From CAIKZZ01 sp036742455 (GTDB lineage: Bacteria; Pseudomonadota; Gammaproteobacteria; Steroidobacterales; Steroidobacteraceae): a DNA stretch of 64,000 nt. The DNA lies in the NCBI GenBank assembly GCA_036742455.1, contig DAINQU010000001.1:193448-257447 (forward strand). Direction: 5' to 3'. The translations under genes were made by a program, and so were the position numbers. Below, one piece after another: positions 33,415-41,821 of the stretch; position 1 is the stretch's first letter, and each line of letters opens with the position of its first letter. A model generated the notes under the pieces. That model ran no database searches, was not told where the DNA came from, and saw only the letters and a list, made by a program, of their open reading frames with translations.

Positions 33415-34013
33415 AGCGCTCAGGAACCTACGGCATTGCTATTGTCGCGTTTCTAGGGTGCTCGTCGTCGGCCAGCGCGCACATTGTCTCGACGCGTCTC
33501 GGCGACTTCTTCACCGGAGGGTTGCATCCGCTGACGGATCCGGTTGACTGGGCCGTGTGGGTTGCTGTTGCATCGATGGCCGCATTATCCGGCCGTGATT
33601 CGGCTCGATGGTTGGTTCTGACCGCACCGCTGTCTCTGGTGGCAGGATTTGCGCTCTCTTTGTTCATCGGTACACGCGCTGGTCTCACCGTGGATGGGTT
33701 TTCGTTGTGCTCGCTCGGTCTGCTGTTGGCAAGCGGGTGGCGATTGGCAACGGGAAGGCTGTTGTTCGCTACGTCGGCGGTCCTGTTGCTGCGGGGCTGT
33801 GCCAATGCCGCGGGCTTTGCGGTCGGCGCCGACACTTTCCTCTACGCGAGTGGCTTGGGGCTAGCCGGGTATGCGGCTGTCACGCTCTTGTCGGCGCTCG
33901 CATTACGACTTCTGAGTAATGAGTCTGCGTGGCGACGCATCTTGGTGCGCGTCATCGGCAGCTGGATGGCCGCCGTCGGTCTCATGGTTCTCGCGTACGG
34001 TCTACGCCACTGA
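33411..34013 (+). CDS. HupE-like membrane protein with degenerate metal motif (third of three)
   Basis: A 200-residue membrane protein starting at a GTG within the previous stop codon. A signal-like N-terminus ends SSASAHIV, as in HupE proteins, and the first loop reads HPLTDPVDWAVWV. This matches the HupE HPLTGLDH motif but with DH changed to DW and one residue inserted. The remaining helices are hydrophobic without the FHGHAHG motif. It is therefore a diverged HupE relative, perhaps a structural partner of the two upstream permeases. It converges on the transaldolase-like gene one base later. Confidence 0.7.
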   Translation: MKRSGTYGIAIVAFLGCSSSASAHIVSTRLGDFFTGGLHPLTDPVDWAVWVAVASMAALSGRDSARWLVLTAPLSLVAGFALSLFIGTRAGLTVDGFSLCSLGLLLASGWRLATGRLLFATSAVLLLRGCANAAGFAVGADTFLYASGLGLAGYAAVTLLSALALRLLSNESAWRRILVRVIGSWMAAVGLMVLAYGLRH

Positions 34014-34014
34014 A

Positions 34015-34698
34015 TCAACCCACGCGCTGGGCAAATTCAGCGATTGCGACCGCGCTGAGTGGCGAGTCCAGTAACCGCGGTGCGATGGTCGCTGGGACGG
34101 TAACGTCACTCGAATACTCCAGTGCCGCACTAACACCGGCAAGGTCAGCAAGACTGGCTAGCAGTAAGGTGCGGTCGAGGCGACGCGCGATGGACCGGAG
34201 TTCGGCAATGCGTCGGCCCCACTCAGCATCCGCCTTTTGATAGCGCCCTAAATAGACGGCAATTCCGTCTGCGCCTGCGTCAAATGCGAGTTGTGCCTGC
34301 ATTGGGGTATAGACAGCGGTCGCAAGAGTACAAATCCCGAGTGTGCGAATCCCGCGAATCGCCGCCAAGTGCGTCCACTCTGGCAGCAATTTGATCCACA
34401 GCCGCCATTGTTTTGCATCGATGTGCTGCTGCCAGATTTGAGCGGCCGTGAGGATGTCATCCGTCAAGCCCACCGCCTGGATCATGACCTCCCTGCGGAT
34501 ACCGTCGACCGGCGCGAGGTCGGGTAAGGCTCGGATAAGGTTAAGCACGCTTTCCTGATACTCGGTCATACTCAGGCGCTGTTGCTGTTGCCCCCGGCTT
34601 CGCGTGATCAATGTAGGGTTCGTGGTGAATCCCTGTATGCCGGGAAGGGCGAGGCATTTGGTGAGTGCCGAAATATCAGCAGAGTCGACGAGTATCAT
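34015..34698 (-). CDS. Transaldolase-family protein
   Basis: A 227-residue TIM-barrel protein related to transaldolase/fructose-6-phosphate aldolase. MILVDSADISALTKCL is the barrel's first strand, GFTTNPTLITRS the phosphate-loop start, and LWIKLLPEW contains the Schiff-base-forming Lys. The later AYLG-like GIAVYLGRYQ and LLLASLADLAGV strands also fit. FSA-type enzymes make sugar phosphates by aldol addition; the precise substrate is unknown. It converges with the HupE operon. The tRNA-Phe promoter lies upstream on the opposite strand. Confidence 0.8.
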   Translation of the reverse strand: MILVDSADISALTKCLALPGIQGFTTNPTLITRSRGQQQQRLSMTEYQESVLNLIRALPDLAPVDGIRREVMIQAVGLTDDILTAAQIWQQHIDAKQWRLWIKLLPEWTHLAAIRGIRTLGICTLATAVYTPMQAQLAFDAGADGIAVYLGRYQKADAEWGRRIAELRSIARRLDRTLLLASLADLAGVSAALEYSSDVTVPATIAPRLLDSPLSAVAIAEFAQRVG

Positions 34699-34765
34699 GA
34701 TCGCAGTTTAGCGTTCCGGCGCTCTGCGACGGAACGCGGGATCGCTCCCTCTGTGCAGTCAGCGC

Positions 34766-34795
34766 TTGACGGGTCCCCCCTCAGGTAGGTCTAAT
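34766..34795 (+). promoter_or_regulatory. Probable sigma-70 promoter of tRNA-Phe
   Basis: TTGACG (-35) and TCTAAT (-10) with an 18 bp spacer, followed by a GC-rich discriminator and about 58 bases to the tRNA. The -10 could also be read as TAATAC two bases later. Confidence 0.45.
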
Positions 34796-34853
34796 ACGCG
34801 CCCTGCCCGGTGGATATCCGGGTGGCAACCGATATAAATCAAGCGGTTGCTGT

Positions 34854-34929
34854 GGCCGGGTAGCTCAGTTGGTAGAGCAGCGGATTGAAAATCCGCGTGT
34901 CGGTGGTTCGATTCCACTCCCGGCCACCA
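34854..34929 (+). tRNA. tRNA-Phe (anticodon GAA)
   Basis: A 76-base cloverleaf with encoded CCA. Acceptor arms GGCCGGG/CCCGGCC pair fully; the D-arm is GCTCAGTTGGTAGAGC. The anticodon stem GCGGA/TCCGC encloses TTGAAAA, giving anticodon GAA. The T-loop is TTCGATT. Confidence 0.97.
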
Positions 34930-35052
34930 TTTACACCCCCCCCTCTGGACATCGGATTTGCGCACGTTGGTCGCACCAGCGTCGTCACCCTTGTCCGGTA
35001 TACGTCCCTGTGCATAATTTGACGATGCATACGGCCAACATCGGCCGAAGGG

Positions 35053-35589
35053 GTGTCCGTGATTTCTCAACCTTTGTCACGCCGTCACCTGTTGATGGGT
35101 CTTACTGCCGCGGGCCTCGGTGCGAGTGGGTCGAGTCGCAGTGCATCGACGATGCCGGCAACGCCGACCTTAACGTTTGTGTACGAGGCCCTCGTGTTGT
35201 TGTCCGCCGATGTGCCACACGGCAAGACGCCGCACGGCGACCGGTTTCGCGCGCCCATTATTGGTGGTGAATTTCAAGGTTCTGAGTTCAAAGGGAAAAT
35301 TGTGCCCGGCGGGGCCGACTGGCAGCTGCTGCGCGCCGACGGTTGGTTTGAGTTGGATGCCGAGTACTTCATGGAAACCGACGACGGCGTCCAGATCCGC
35401 GTGCGTAACCGCGGCTTATGGCACAGCCCAACCGGCGATTGGCCGGCCGATTATGCGTACACCACGCCTGAGTTCGAAGCGCCCAACGGCCGGTATGAGT
35501 GGCTCAATCGGAGTGTATTTGTCGGTACCGTGGGGCCAGGCCCTGATAGCCGACCGGCCGTCGTGATTCGTGTTTGGCGGGTGGGTTGA
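35053..35589 (+). CDS. DUF3237-family protein with Tat-type leader
   Basis: A 178-residue exported protein. SRRHLLMGLTAAGLGASG is a twin-arginine-like leader (residues 9-26). The DUF3237 domain covers about 38-175, with GDRFRAPIIGGEFQG, IVPGGADWQLLRADG, DDGVQIRVRNRGLW and NRSVFVGTVG, forming a beta-barrel-like fold of unknown function. The start is GTG at 35053. The next gene, a metallo-beta-lactamase, begins 10 bp after its stop, so the two are probably co-transcribed. Confidence 0.83.
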   Translation: MSVISQPLSRRHLLMGLTAAGLGASGSSRSASTMPATPTLTFVYEALVLLSADVPHGKTPHGDRFRAPIIGGEFQGSEFKGKIVPGGADWQLLRADGWFELDAEYFMETDDGVQIRVRNRGLWHSPTGDWPADYAYTTPEFEAPNGRYEWLNRSVFVGTVGPGPDSRPAVVIRVWRVG

Positions 35590-35599
35590 CGCGTTCGTG

Positions 35600-36499
35600 A
35601 TGAGTCGTCGCACGAAGAGCGTTTGGCTTACATCGTTCTGCGCGCTACTTTGGGTTGCGGCGCCCTTGTGGGCCTCGGAAACGGAGAGTTGGCCTGAGAC
35701 TCGTGCACGCTGGAACCAGCCGGCCCAACCGTTTCGCGTGATCGGTAACGTTTACTATGTCGGCACCCACGAGTTGGCGGTTTGGCTGATTACGACGCGG
35801 AGCGGACACGTACTCCTCGACGGCGCGCTGCCAGAATCCGTCCCACAGATTGAAGCGAACATCCGAAGCCTCGGATTTCGACTCGAAGATGTGCATTGGC
35901 TGCTGAACAGTCATGCACACTTCGATCATTCCGGCGGTTTGGCGCAGTTGCGGCGTGATACGGGTGCTCGCCTGTACGCGAGCGCTGGCGATCGCGAGTC
36001 ACTCGAATCCGGCACGTACCTGGGCAGCGAGGCGGATACGACTCTCTCGGCGCCGCCCGTCAGCGTGGATGCCACCGTCGCGGATGGCCAGCGTCTCGAC
36101 CTGGGCGGTGTCGCGGTGATGGCTCATTTGACGCCGGGACACACGCGTGGCTGTACAACGTGGACACTGTCCGTCGTCGAGAACGGCCAAACGCACACCG
36201 TTGTCTTCTATTGCAGCACCTCGGTTGCCGCCAATCGTCTGGCTCCCGTGGAACAGTACCCCGGCATTGTTGATGACTACCGTCAGTCGTTCCAACGACT
36301 GCAGGACATCAGGGGAGACGTGTTTCTCGCGAATCACGAGAGCTTCTTTGGTTTGTGGGATAAACGCTCGCGCCAACGCGGCGGCGAGCCGAATCCATTC
36401 GTTGATCCGACCGAATTGTCGCGGTTTGTCGCGGCATCGAAGGCGGCGTTCGAGGCCGAACTGACTCAGCAGCGTTCGGCAGCGGGCGCCTTGCGCTGA
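35600..36499 (+). CDS. Subclass B3 metallo-beta-lactamase
   Basis: A 299-residue zinc hydrolase with a signal peptide (about 1-25). All B3 ligands are present: NSHAHFDHSGG (H105, H107, D109, H110), TPGHTRGCTTW (H181) and the third-shell ANHESFF (H246). The pattern N-x-H-F-x-x-W after the metal site and the VTPGHTxG loop fit B3 enzymes rather than glyoxalase II. Such enzymes hydrolyse penicillins and carbapenems in the periplasm, and this one looks chromosomal with no mobile element nearby. The spectrum cannot be predicted. It follows the DUF3237 gene at close distance. Confidence 0.88.
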   Translation: MSRRTKSVWLTSFCALLWVAAPLWASETESWPETRARWNQPAQPFRVIGNVYYVGTHELAVWLITTRSGHVLLDGALPESVPQIEANIRSLGFRLEDVHWLLNSHAHFDHSGGLAQLRRDTGARLYASAGDRESLESGTYLGSEADTTLSAPPVSVDATVADGQRLDLGGVAVMAHLTPGHTRGCTTWTLSVVENGQTHTVVFYCSTSVAANRLAPVEQYPGIVDDYRQSFQRLQDIRGDVFLANHESFFGLWDKRSRQRGGEPNPFVDPTELSRFVAASKAAFEAELTQQRSAAGALR

Positions 36500-36503
36500 C
36501 GCC

Positions 36504-36986
36504 GTGAAGCTCGTTGCTATCAGAGGTAAGTCCAGCGATCGGCGTGACCGTTTGCGTTACTGCCGACAGGATGGCTCGAGTATCGAGATCGACTTGCCTC
36601 GGCAGGGGATCCTTCCGCACGATTTGGTGCATTGCATCGTTGAATCGGGTTTTGGTCTCCACGGTGGTTTCATGGACAGAGTGGCGGATGGCGTGAGCCC
36701 TGAATTCCAAAGCTCGAAATCCCTGTTGCGGACGGACGCCTTGGGCGTAGCGGAATCGGTGGTTGAGGCGATGCAGACGCAGCTAGCGGCAGGGCGTCTC
36801 GATGTCGAGGCATTCCACTACGGAGTCACGATGGCCTGTCTTGCGCGCGGCATTGTCGACATCCCACCGTTGGACGCGACGATCGCGGCGCGAATATTCG
36901 ATGCATGCGAAGCCTTAAACGCCCGATGGCGGTCATTGGCGCCTACCCAGTGTCTTGACGTTTTATACCCAACACCTACCGGTTGA
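36504..36986 (+). CDS. Conserved-looking protein of unknown function
   Basis: A 160-residue protein I do not recognise. There is no signal peptide or hydrophobic helix. The first half mixes short strands (MKLVAIRG, SIEIDLPRQGILPHDLVHCI), and the second half (about 75-150) looks helical (ALGVAESVVEAMQTQLAAGR, ACEALNARW). It starts with GTG four bases after the metallo-beta-lactamase stop, so it is probably in the same transcript. Codon pattern and composition match the neighbours. Confidence 0.6.
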   Translation: MKLVAIRGKSSDRRDRLRYCRQDGSSIEIDLPRQGILPHDLVHCIVESGFGLHGGFMDRVADGVSPEFQSSKSLLRTDALGVAESVVEAMQTQLAAGRLDVEAFHYGVTMACLARGIVDIPPLDATIAARIFDACEALNARWRSLAPTQCLDVLYPTPTG

Positions 36987-37041
36987 GCGGGTGGGAAGAG
37001 CCGTGCACGCAACCGACTCTCCCCAGCCAGGGATCGCCCGC

Positions 37042-37554
37042 CTAGAACCGCTGCATGAACGACAGTCCGATTCCATCGATCGTTAAGCCGTCTTTGTTAT
37101 AGAACTGGGTGTACTCAAGGCGTGCGCCCAGGTGATGTGCGCTGGCCTCAGGGTTCCACTGGATGCCGGCGCCATAAGCGGTTCCATGGTCGCTGCCGGA
37201 GCCGATATCCGAAACCGATACCGTGGCATGCGAGTACCCGACGCGCGCATAAACAGACCAATCCTCGCCGAGTGGCAGGGTGGGTAGCGCCGAAAACAGG
37301 TAACCCGACTCAATCTTTACGTCATAGCCCGCGAGATTGGCGGTCGATATCCCCCAAAAGCCCGCGGCTTCAATGCCAAGCCAACGGAGGGGCGTCCAAC
37401 CGACAGAACCGCCGAGCGCGCTCACATTGAGCGTGGTGCCCGAGTCTTTGATCCCGGCATAGGTGTAGCCCAGGGTGTAATAGCCTTGCGTGGGATCGGC
37501 GAGTGCCAGCGGCGTTGCGGAGAGCAATAGAACTGCGAGTGCTAAACGCTTCAT
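37042..37554 (-). CDS. Small outer-membrane beta-barrel protein
   Basis: A 170-residue protein with a clear signal peptide (about 1-20, ending PLALA). Alternating hydrophobic/aromatic strands follow, ending in a terminal Phe (SFMQRF), as in OmpA/OmpW-type eight-stranded barrels (YYTLGYTYAGI, YARVGYSHATVSV, YGAGIQWNPE, LEYTQFY). The function is unknown. The ATG at 37554 is chosen because the signal peptide begins there, and AGGATCC lies just upstream. The 279 bp beyond its start hold no gene, only an A/T-rich patch near 37707-37720. Confidence 0.82.
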   Translation of the reverse strand: MKRLALAVLLLSATPLALADPTQGYYTLGYTYAGIKDSGTTLNVSALGGSVGWTPLRWLGIEAAGFWGISTANLAGYDVKIESGYLFSALPTLPLGEDWSVYARVGYSHATVSVSDIGSGSDHGTAYGAGIQWNPEASAHHLGARLEYTQFYNKDGLTIDGIGLSFMQRF

Positions 37555-37833
37555 GAGGGATCCTCCCAAAAAGCGCTGACGTCTGAAGGCCTAGGGCCGA
37601 AAAGCGGCAGCGCGGTCTGGCGCGCAGCGAACAGACCACGCGCCGTCAATCAAGCGGGCTCCTCGTGAGTCCCTCTTGCCGACCGCTTAACCGTACGCCT
37701 CGGGACGAAAAAAAATATTTCGCTGTTCGCAATGGATCGCGGTAAACCCTATAGCCGGTACGCGTGCCGTGGGCGCGGCATCCCGGTGTCGGGTCGCTCG
37801 CTCATGGCCAACAGCCGGAGAGTCCACGTCCGT

Positions 37834-38691
37834 TCAGCGCTTTCGCAGATAGATTAGCCAGTAGATGCCACCGACGAGGCCACTGCCGCCGATGAGGTTT
37901 CCGACGGTTGAAAGGCCGATATTGCGCGCTACATTTAATACTGTGATCGTGCCAAATGCATCGGGCGATTGTCCGATGGCATTCCAAAATCCTGAATCAG
38001 CGCCAGAGCGGATGAACAGCGCGTAAGGGAGGAAAAACGCGTTGGCGATCGAATGTTCGAAGCCCGCAGCGACAAAGGTCATGACTGCGGGCACGATCAC
38101 CGCAATTTTGTCGACCGTGCTGCGAGCGCTCAGCGACATCCAAACGGCGAGGCAGACCAACACGTTGCACAGTATCGACGCGACGAAAAGCGGTCCGGAT
38201 CCGAGGGTGGTCTTTGTCGCGGCAATCGTCAGTGCGGTCTTGCCGACAAGGCCGGTATCCAGGGTGTGCTCACCGGCCAGGAAGACGAGGCCTGCGGTGG
38301 CCAGTGCCCCGATCATATTGCCGAGGTAGACCCAAAACCATGCTCGGAGTAGCGATTTCAACGTCACCCGACGGCTCGCCCAAGCCACGATCATGAGGCA
38401 GTCGCCCGTGAAGAGCTCGGCGCCGCCCACGATGACCAAGATCAGTCCAAGCGAAAAGGCGATACCGCCCAATGCCCGTGCAATGCCCCACGGTAAGGAC
38501 GATGCGCCCGTCATCACGACGATCATGGCTACGGCCCCGAGCGCGATGAAGGCGCCGGCGAGGAGGCCGAGCAACAACAGGGTGAGGGTATCGCGCTGAG
38601 CCTTCACAACACCAGCCTCCTCGCAGGCGCGGGCCATGAGTGGTGGGGTCAGTGCATCAACGGTCAGAGGGGTGGGGATGGCGTCGGGCAT
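37834..38691 (-). CDS. Formate/nitrite transporter family channel
   Basis: A 285-residue inner-membrane protein with six hydrophobic helices typical of FocA/NirC. The N-terminal amphipathic segment (ALTPPLMARACEEAGVVKA) and repeated G-x-x-x-G helices (LLAGAFIALGAVAMIVV, GGAELFTGDC) match the family, including the ELFTGD signature. Members conduct formate, nitrite or hydrosulfide; no formate or nitrite enzyme is nearby to decide. The start at 38691 fits the usual short N-terminus; a longer in-frame extension upstream is not family-like. Confidence 0.88.
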   Translation of the reverse strand: MPDAIPTPLTVDALTPPLMARACEEAGVVKAQRDTLTLLLLGLLAGAFIALGAVAMIVVMTGASSLPWGIARALGGIAFSLGLILVIVGGAELFTGDCLMIVAWASRRVTLKSLLRAWFWVYLGNMIGALATAGLVFLAGEHTLDTGLVGKTALTIAATKTTLGSGPLFVASILCNVLVCLAVWMSLSARSTVDKIAVIVPAVMTFVAAGFEHSIANAFFLPYALFIRSGADSGFWNAIGQSPDAFGTITVLNVARNIGLSTVGNLIGGSGLVGGIYWLIYLRKR

Positions 38692-38830
38692 AGCATCGTC
38701 TCCGCAGATCCGTACGCGGTAGACTATAGGTCGGACAGAGGCGCCGCGAATCCGCAGAACCCACCGCGGCTCGATTCGACCTAGGTCCGTCACGTCCTTA
38801 TTTGAGCGGTCCCGTCTCGAGGAGCTAGCT

Positions 38831-39703
38831 ATGTGCGATCAGGATTCACTGAATGACATGGTCAATCATTGGTCACGCCGCCGCTTCGGTGCGCTGGCCG
38901 TCGGCTTGGGTGCGGCCGCACTGTGTGCGCCATACGCGCAGGCACTGGATCACTCCTTGCAAGAGTCCGAGGTCAATATCCGCACGCCGGATGGCTTGGC
39001 AGACGCGTACTTCGTACACCCCCGATCCGGGGTTCACCCCGGGATTCTTTTATGGACCGACTGGCGCGGTCTGCGCCCCGCTTTTCGCGCCATGGCGCAA
39101 CGCTTAGCGGCCGCGGGTTATGCCGTGCTCGTGCCGAATCCCTTTTACCGAATTCGGCATGCCCCGGTCTTGCCGGACTCCGCATCGGTGGCCGACGAGG
39201 AGACGCGCAATACGCTGATGGGCCTCATGCAGTCGCTCACGCCGGCCGTACAGACGGCCGATGCGCGCGCATTCGTGGCTTGGTTGGATCAACAAGGCGC
39301 CGTGGATCGCCACCGTCGGATTGGCACCGCCGGCTACTGCATGGGCGGCGCGATTGCGCTGCGGACGGCGGCCGAGTGGCCGACCCGGGTGGGGGCTGCC
39401 GCTTCGTTTCACGGCGCGGGACTCGTCACAACGGATGCCTCGAGCCCCCATCTATTGGCGGAGAAAATGCAGGCGGCGGTCTTGATTGCCATTGCGGCCA
39501 ATGACGATGCGCGCGAGCCGGACGCTAAGCACGTGCTGACGAGCGCATTCGCCGCCGCGCATCGTAAGGCAGAGATCGAGGTGTACAGCGGTAGCCAGCA
39601 CGGTTGGTGTCCGCCCGACTCACCGGTGTACGACGAAGTGTTGGCGGAAAAGGCTTGGGCGCGCCTACTGGCGCTCTATTCGGCAGCGCTCACCCCGCGA
39701 TAA
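38831..39703 (+). CDS. Dienelactone hydrolase-family protein with Tat-type leader
   Basis: A 290-residue alpha/beta hydrolase. SRRRFGALAVGLGAAAL (15-31) is a twin-arginine-like leader, so export is likely. The catalytic Cys is C170 in GTAGYCMGG, the Cys-nucleophile motif of dienelactone hydrolases; an Asp lies near 222 and the catalytic His in SGSQHGWCPP. GAGGAG stands 7 bases before the ATG. Substrates could include lactones of aromatic degradation or other esters. It overlaps the convergent quinone reductase gene by 14 bp. Confidence 0.87.
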   Translation: MCDQDSLNDMVNHWSRRRFGALAVGLGAAALCAPYAQALDHSLQESEVNIRTPDGLADAYFVHPRSGVHPGILLWTDWRGLRPAFRAMAQRLAAAGYAVLVPNPFYRIRHAPVLPDSASVADEETRNTLMGLMQSLTPAVQTADARAFVAWLDQQGAVDRHRRIGTAGYCMGGAIALRTAAEWPTRVGAAASFHGAGLVTTDASSPHLLAEKMQAAVLIAIAANDDAREPDAKHVLTSAFAAAHRKAEIEVYSGSQHGWCPPDSPVYDEVLAEKAWARLLALYSAALTPR

Positions 39704-40691
39704 GCGTTGAACGGGGCGTGACCACCACATTACCGATGGCTTGGCCACGCTCGACCCGTTCGTGCGCCTCCGCAATGTCATCCAACGCAAAACGCGCGGC
39801 GATCGGATGCGCGAGGGTGTTGCGCTCCAACATTCGTTGCAGCGTGGCGGTGGCGCGTTGGCGGTCACCCGCAGTCAGGTGATAGACGATGAAAAACTTT
39901 AATTGGAGGTTTTTCGCGATCAGTGGAAAAAACGGTGCCTGAATCGCCCCGGAGCTCCCGTAGGCCACGCATTCCCCGTTCGGCGCGAGCAGTTCCACGT
40001 TGTGTGCGCCGTTTGCCGCCATGTCGACCTCGATCACGCGGTCGACGCCGCGCCCGCCGGTCAGTTCTCGCGCGCGATCCACGAGGGATTCATCGCGGTA
40101 GAAAATAACGTCGTCCGCGCCGGCCGCCCGAGCGATCGCGGCTTTTTCCGGCGTACTGACGGAGCCAATGACCCGTGCTGCACCCAATTGGCTCGCCATT
40201 TGGACGGCGTAATGGCCCACGGCGCCCGCAGCGCCCGCGACGAGTACCGTCTTCCCGGCGACGCCACCGTCCATAAGCACGGCGTGTAAGGCGGTCAGGG
40301 CCGGAATGCCCAAGCACGCGCCGGCTTCACTGCTGACGGCGTCTGGGAGGTGGACCGCTTGAGCGGAGGGTAAGCACACGCTTTCACACGCCGTGCCGTG
40401 CGCGCGACCCCATGCCGCATTCCAAGTCCATACCCGTTCACCGAGGCGATTAGCCGGCACGCCATCGCCGACGGCGTCGATGACGCCGGCCCCGTCCGAG
40501 TGCGGAATGATGCGGGGAAAGGGCATCACGGGGCTGCGTGCGCCCAAGCGAGACTTGACGTCCGAGGGGTTGACCCCCGACCAGTCGATGCGAACGCGGA
40601 CTTCGCCGGGGCCTGGGGTGGGCGTCGGCAGGTCGCCGACCGTAAGAACTTGGCGCGCTCCGCCGAGGCGATCGTAATAGGCTGCTTTCAT
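39690..40691 (-). CDS. NADPH:quinone reductase-like MDR-family oxidoreductase
   Basis: A 333-residue medium-chain dehydrogenase/reductase without the zinc-binding cysteines, like quinone oxidoreductases. The N-terminal GroES-like domain starts MKAAYYDRLGGARQVL, and the nucleotide-binding motif is VLVAGAAGAVGHYAVQMA (about 150-167). It reduces quinones or enones with NADPH by family analogy; the substrate is unknown. It is divergent from the DksA/TraR-type zinc-finger gene, with an 80 bp gap. Confidence 0.88.
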   Translation of the reverse strand: MKAAYYDRLGGARQVLTVGDLPTPTPGPGEVRVRIDWSGVNPSDVKSRLGARSPVMPFPRIIPHSDGAGVIDAVGDGVPANRLGERVWTWNAAWGRAHGTACESVCLPSAQAVHLPDAVSSEAGACLGIPALTALHAVLMDGGVAGKTVLVAGAAGAVGHYAVQMASQLGAARVIGSVSTPEKAAIARAAGADDVIFYRDESLVDRARELTGGRGVDRVIEVDMAANGAHNVELLAPNGECVAYGSSGAIQAPFFPLIAKNLQLKFFIVYHLTAGDRQRATATLQRMLERNTLAHPIAARFALDDIAEAHERVERGQAIGNVVVTPRSTLIAG

Positions 40692-40770
40692 AAGGGCAGA
40701 GTGTAGACCGCGTTGGCCCGGGCGGCGAGTGACGGTGGTAGCCTTAACGCTTCGTACAGGAGGGCTCTAC

Positions 40771-41037
40771 GTGGCAGGCGGATGGACAGCGGATGGCGCG
40801 GTGCAGCAGCAGATTGATGACAGCATCAAGGACGCGGTGGAGCGTGCTCGCGCGCAGATGGCCAAGGGCATGAGTCTGACCCACTGCGAAGACTGTGACG
40901 AAGCGATCCCGGAGGCGCGTCGGCAGGCTGTGCCCGGCGTGCGTCTGTGTGTGCCGTGCCAAAGTGCGCGGGATGAGGATCTTCGTGCGTCGAGCCCGTA
41001 TAACCGTCGTGGTTCCAAAGACAGTCAATTGCGTTGA
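40771..41037 (+). CDS. DksA/TraR-type C4 zinc-finger protein (YbiI-like)
   Basis: An 88-residue protein. The family N-terminus (AGGWTADGAVQQQIDDSI) and the zinc finger CEDCDEAIPEARR...CVPCQ (four Cys, about 33-63) are clear. The start is GTG at 40771, decided by AGGAGGG just upstream and by homologues that begin at the same point. YbiI-like proteins are small relatives of DksA without the long coiled coil; their role in transcription is unproven. Its last 13 bases overlap the convergent DUF2752 gene. Confidence 0.88.
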   Translation: MAGGWTADGAVQQQIDDSIKDAVERARAQMAKGMSLTHCEDCDEAIPEARRQAVPGVRLCVPCQSARDEDLRASSPYNRRGSKDSQLR

Positions 41038-41411
41038 GCGACAACGCGGAAGCGGTGGGCGCTACGAGTTCGGGTGGCGCAGCTTCCCACCGAGGCGCTC
41101 GGCTCGGTCCAGTAGGACGCTCGCAGGGCCTCATACAGCGAGGTCACGTACACCCAAAGCAGTAAGGGAGCCGCGGCACCAATACCGGGGTTGAGCCGAA
41201 TGGCGGTCAGAAGATCGCCGTGGAGCACGGCAATGAACGCACGGGTCATGCCGCAACCCCAGCAGTGCGCAATGCCGAGGGAATGCCAGAGGCACGGTGG
41301 GGACCACGCGAGCACCCGGTCGGGCGCGGCAATCAACGCGATCGCCCCCGCTGTCAGCGCCCATGCGGCGATTCGAGGCTTGAGTCGATCAGCGCACCAG
41401 CGCACGGCCAT
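41025..41411 (-). CDS. DUF2752 membrane protein
   Basis: A 128-residue protein with two hydrophobic helices (about 15-35 and 70-92). The domain's signature Cys-rich loop PCLWHSLGIAHCWGCGMTRAF (shown by its core HCWGCGMTRA) lies between them. DUF2752 proteins are small membrane proteins of unknown role that often accompany TM2-domain proteins. The last 35 residues are Arg/Ser-rich and not typical of the family. It overlaps the TM2-domain gene by 23 bp at its start. Confidence 0.8.
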   Translation of the reverse strand: MAVRWCADRLKPRIAAWALTAGAIALIAAPDRVLAWSPPCLWHSLGIAHCWGCGMTRAFIAVLHGDLLTAIRLNPGIGAAAPLLLWVYVTSLYEALRASYWTEPSASVGSCATRTRSAHRFRVVAQRN

Positions 41412-41694
41412 CGGCGTCCCGATAACTGCCGACTAAAATCATCAGAAAATCGACGGCCCACCAGATGCCACAGCCGCCCGCGGTGAGGAGTTGAATAATC
41501 CCTATGACCCGATGGCCGGTGTAAAAGCGGTGCACGCCGAATACGCCGAAAAAGAAGCAGAGTAAGACCATCGTGAGCCAGTCCCGCTGTTCCGCTCCGG
41601 TGCTGACGAAGGCTGTATTTGCGGCAGCGCCGCAACGCACGCAGACCACAGCTTGAGGCTGTATCGGGTTCCCGCAGTGTGGACAAAACGCCAT
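41389..41694 (-). CDS. Zinc-ribbon TM2-domain membrane protein
   Basis: A 101-residue protein. An N-terminal zinc ribbon (MAFCPHCGN, then CVRCG) is followed by a TM2 domain with two helices and the conserved FGVHRFYTGH loop and GGCGIWWAVDFLMILVGS. TM2 proteins are widespread and functionally undefined. The ATG at 41694 is chosen because the zinc ribbon starts right there, and it is separated from longer in-frame sequence that overlaps the next gene. It is coupled to the DUF2752 gene. Confidence 0.85.
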   Translation of the reverse strand: MAFCPHCGNPIQPQAVVCVRCGAAANTAFVSTGAEQRDWLTMVLLCFFFGVFGVHRFYTGHRVIGIIQLLTAGGCGIWWAVDFLMILVGSYRDADGRALVR

Positions 41695-41821
41695 TTTCAC
41701 AGCCCTCGCGCGTGTACGTGTTGAACAGCCTAGCAAATACCGGCCGGCCGGTGGGTAGGTACCGTCAGTGACAGTCTGCCCGTATACTTCCCACTGATAT
41801 TTCTTGCGTAGGGGCATGGTT

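Noticed and set aside
31838..34013. The HupE trio as part of a hydrogenase or urease gene cluster
   Set aside because: No hydrogenase, urease or accessory gene is within the window, so a known nickel-enzyme context is not supported.
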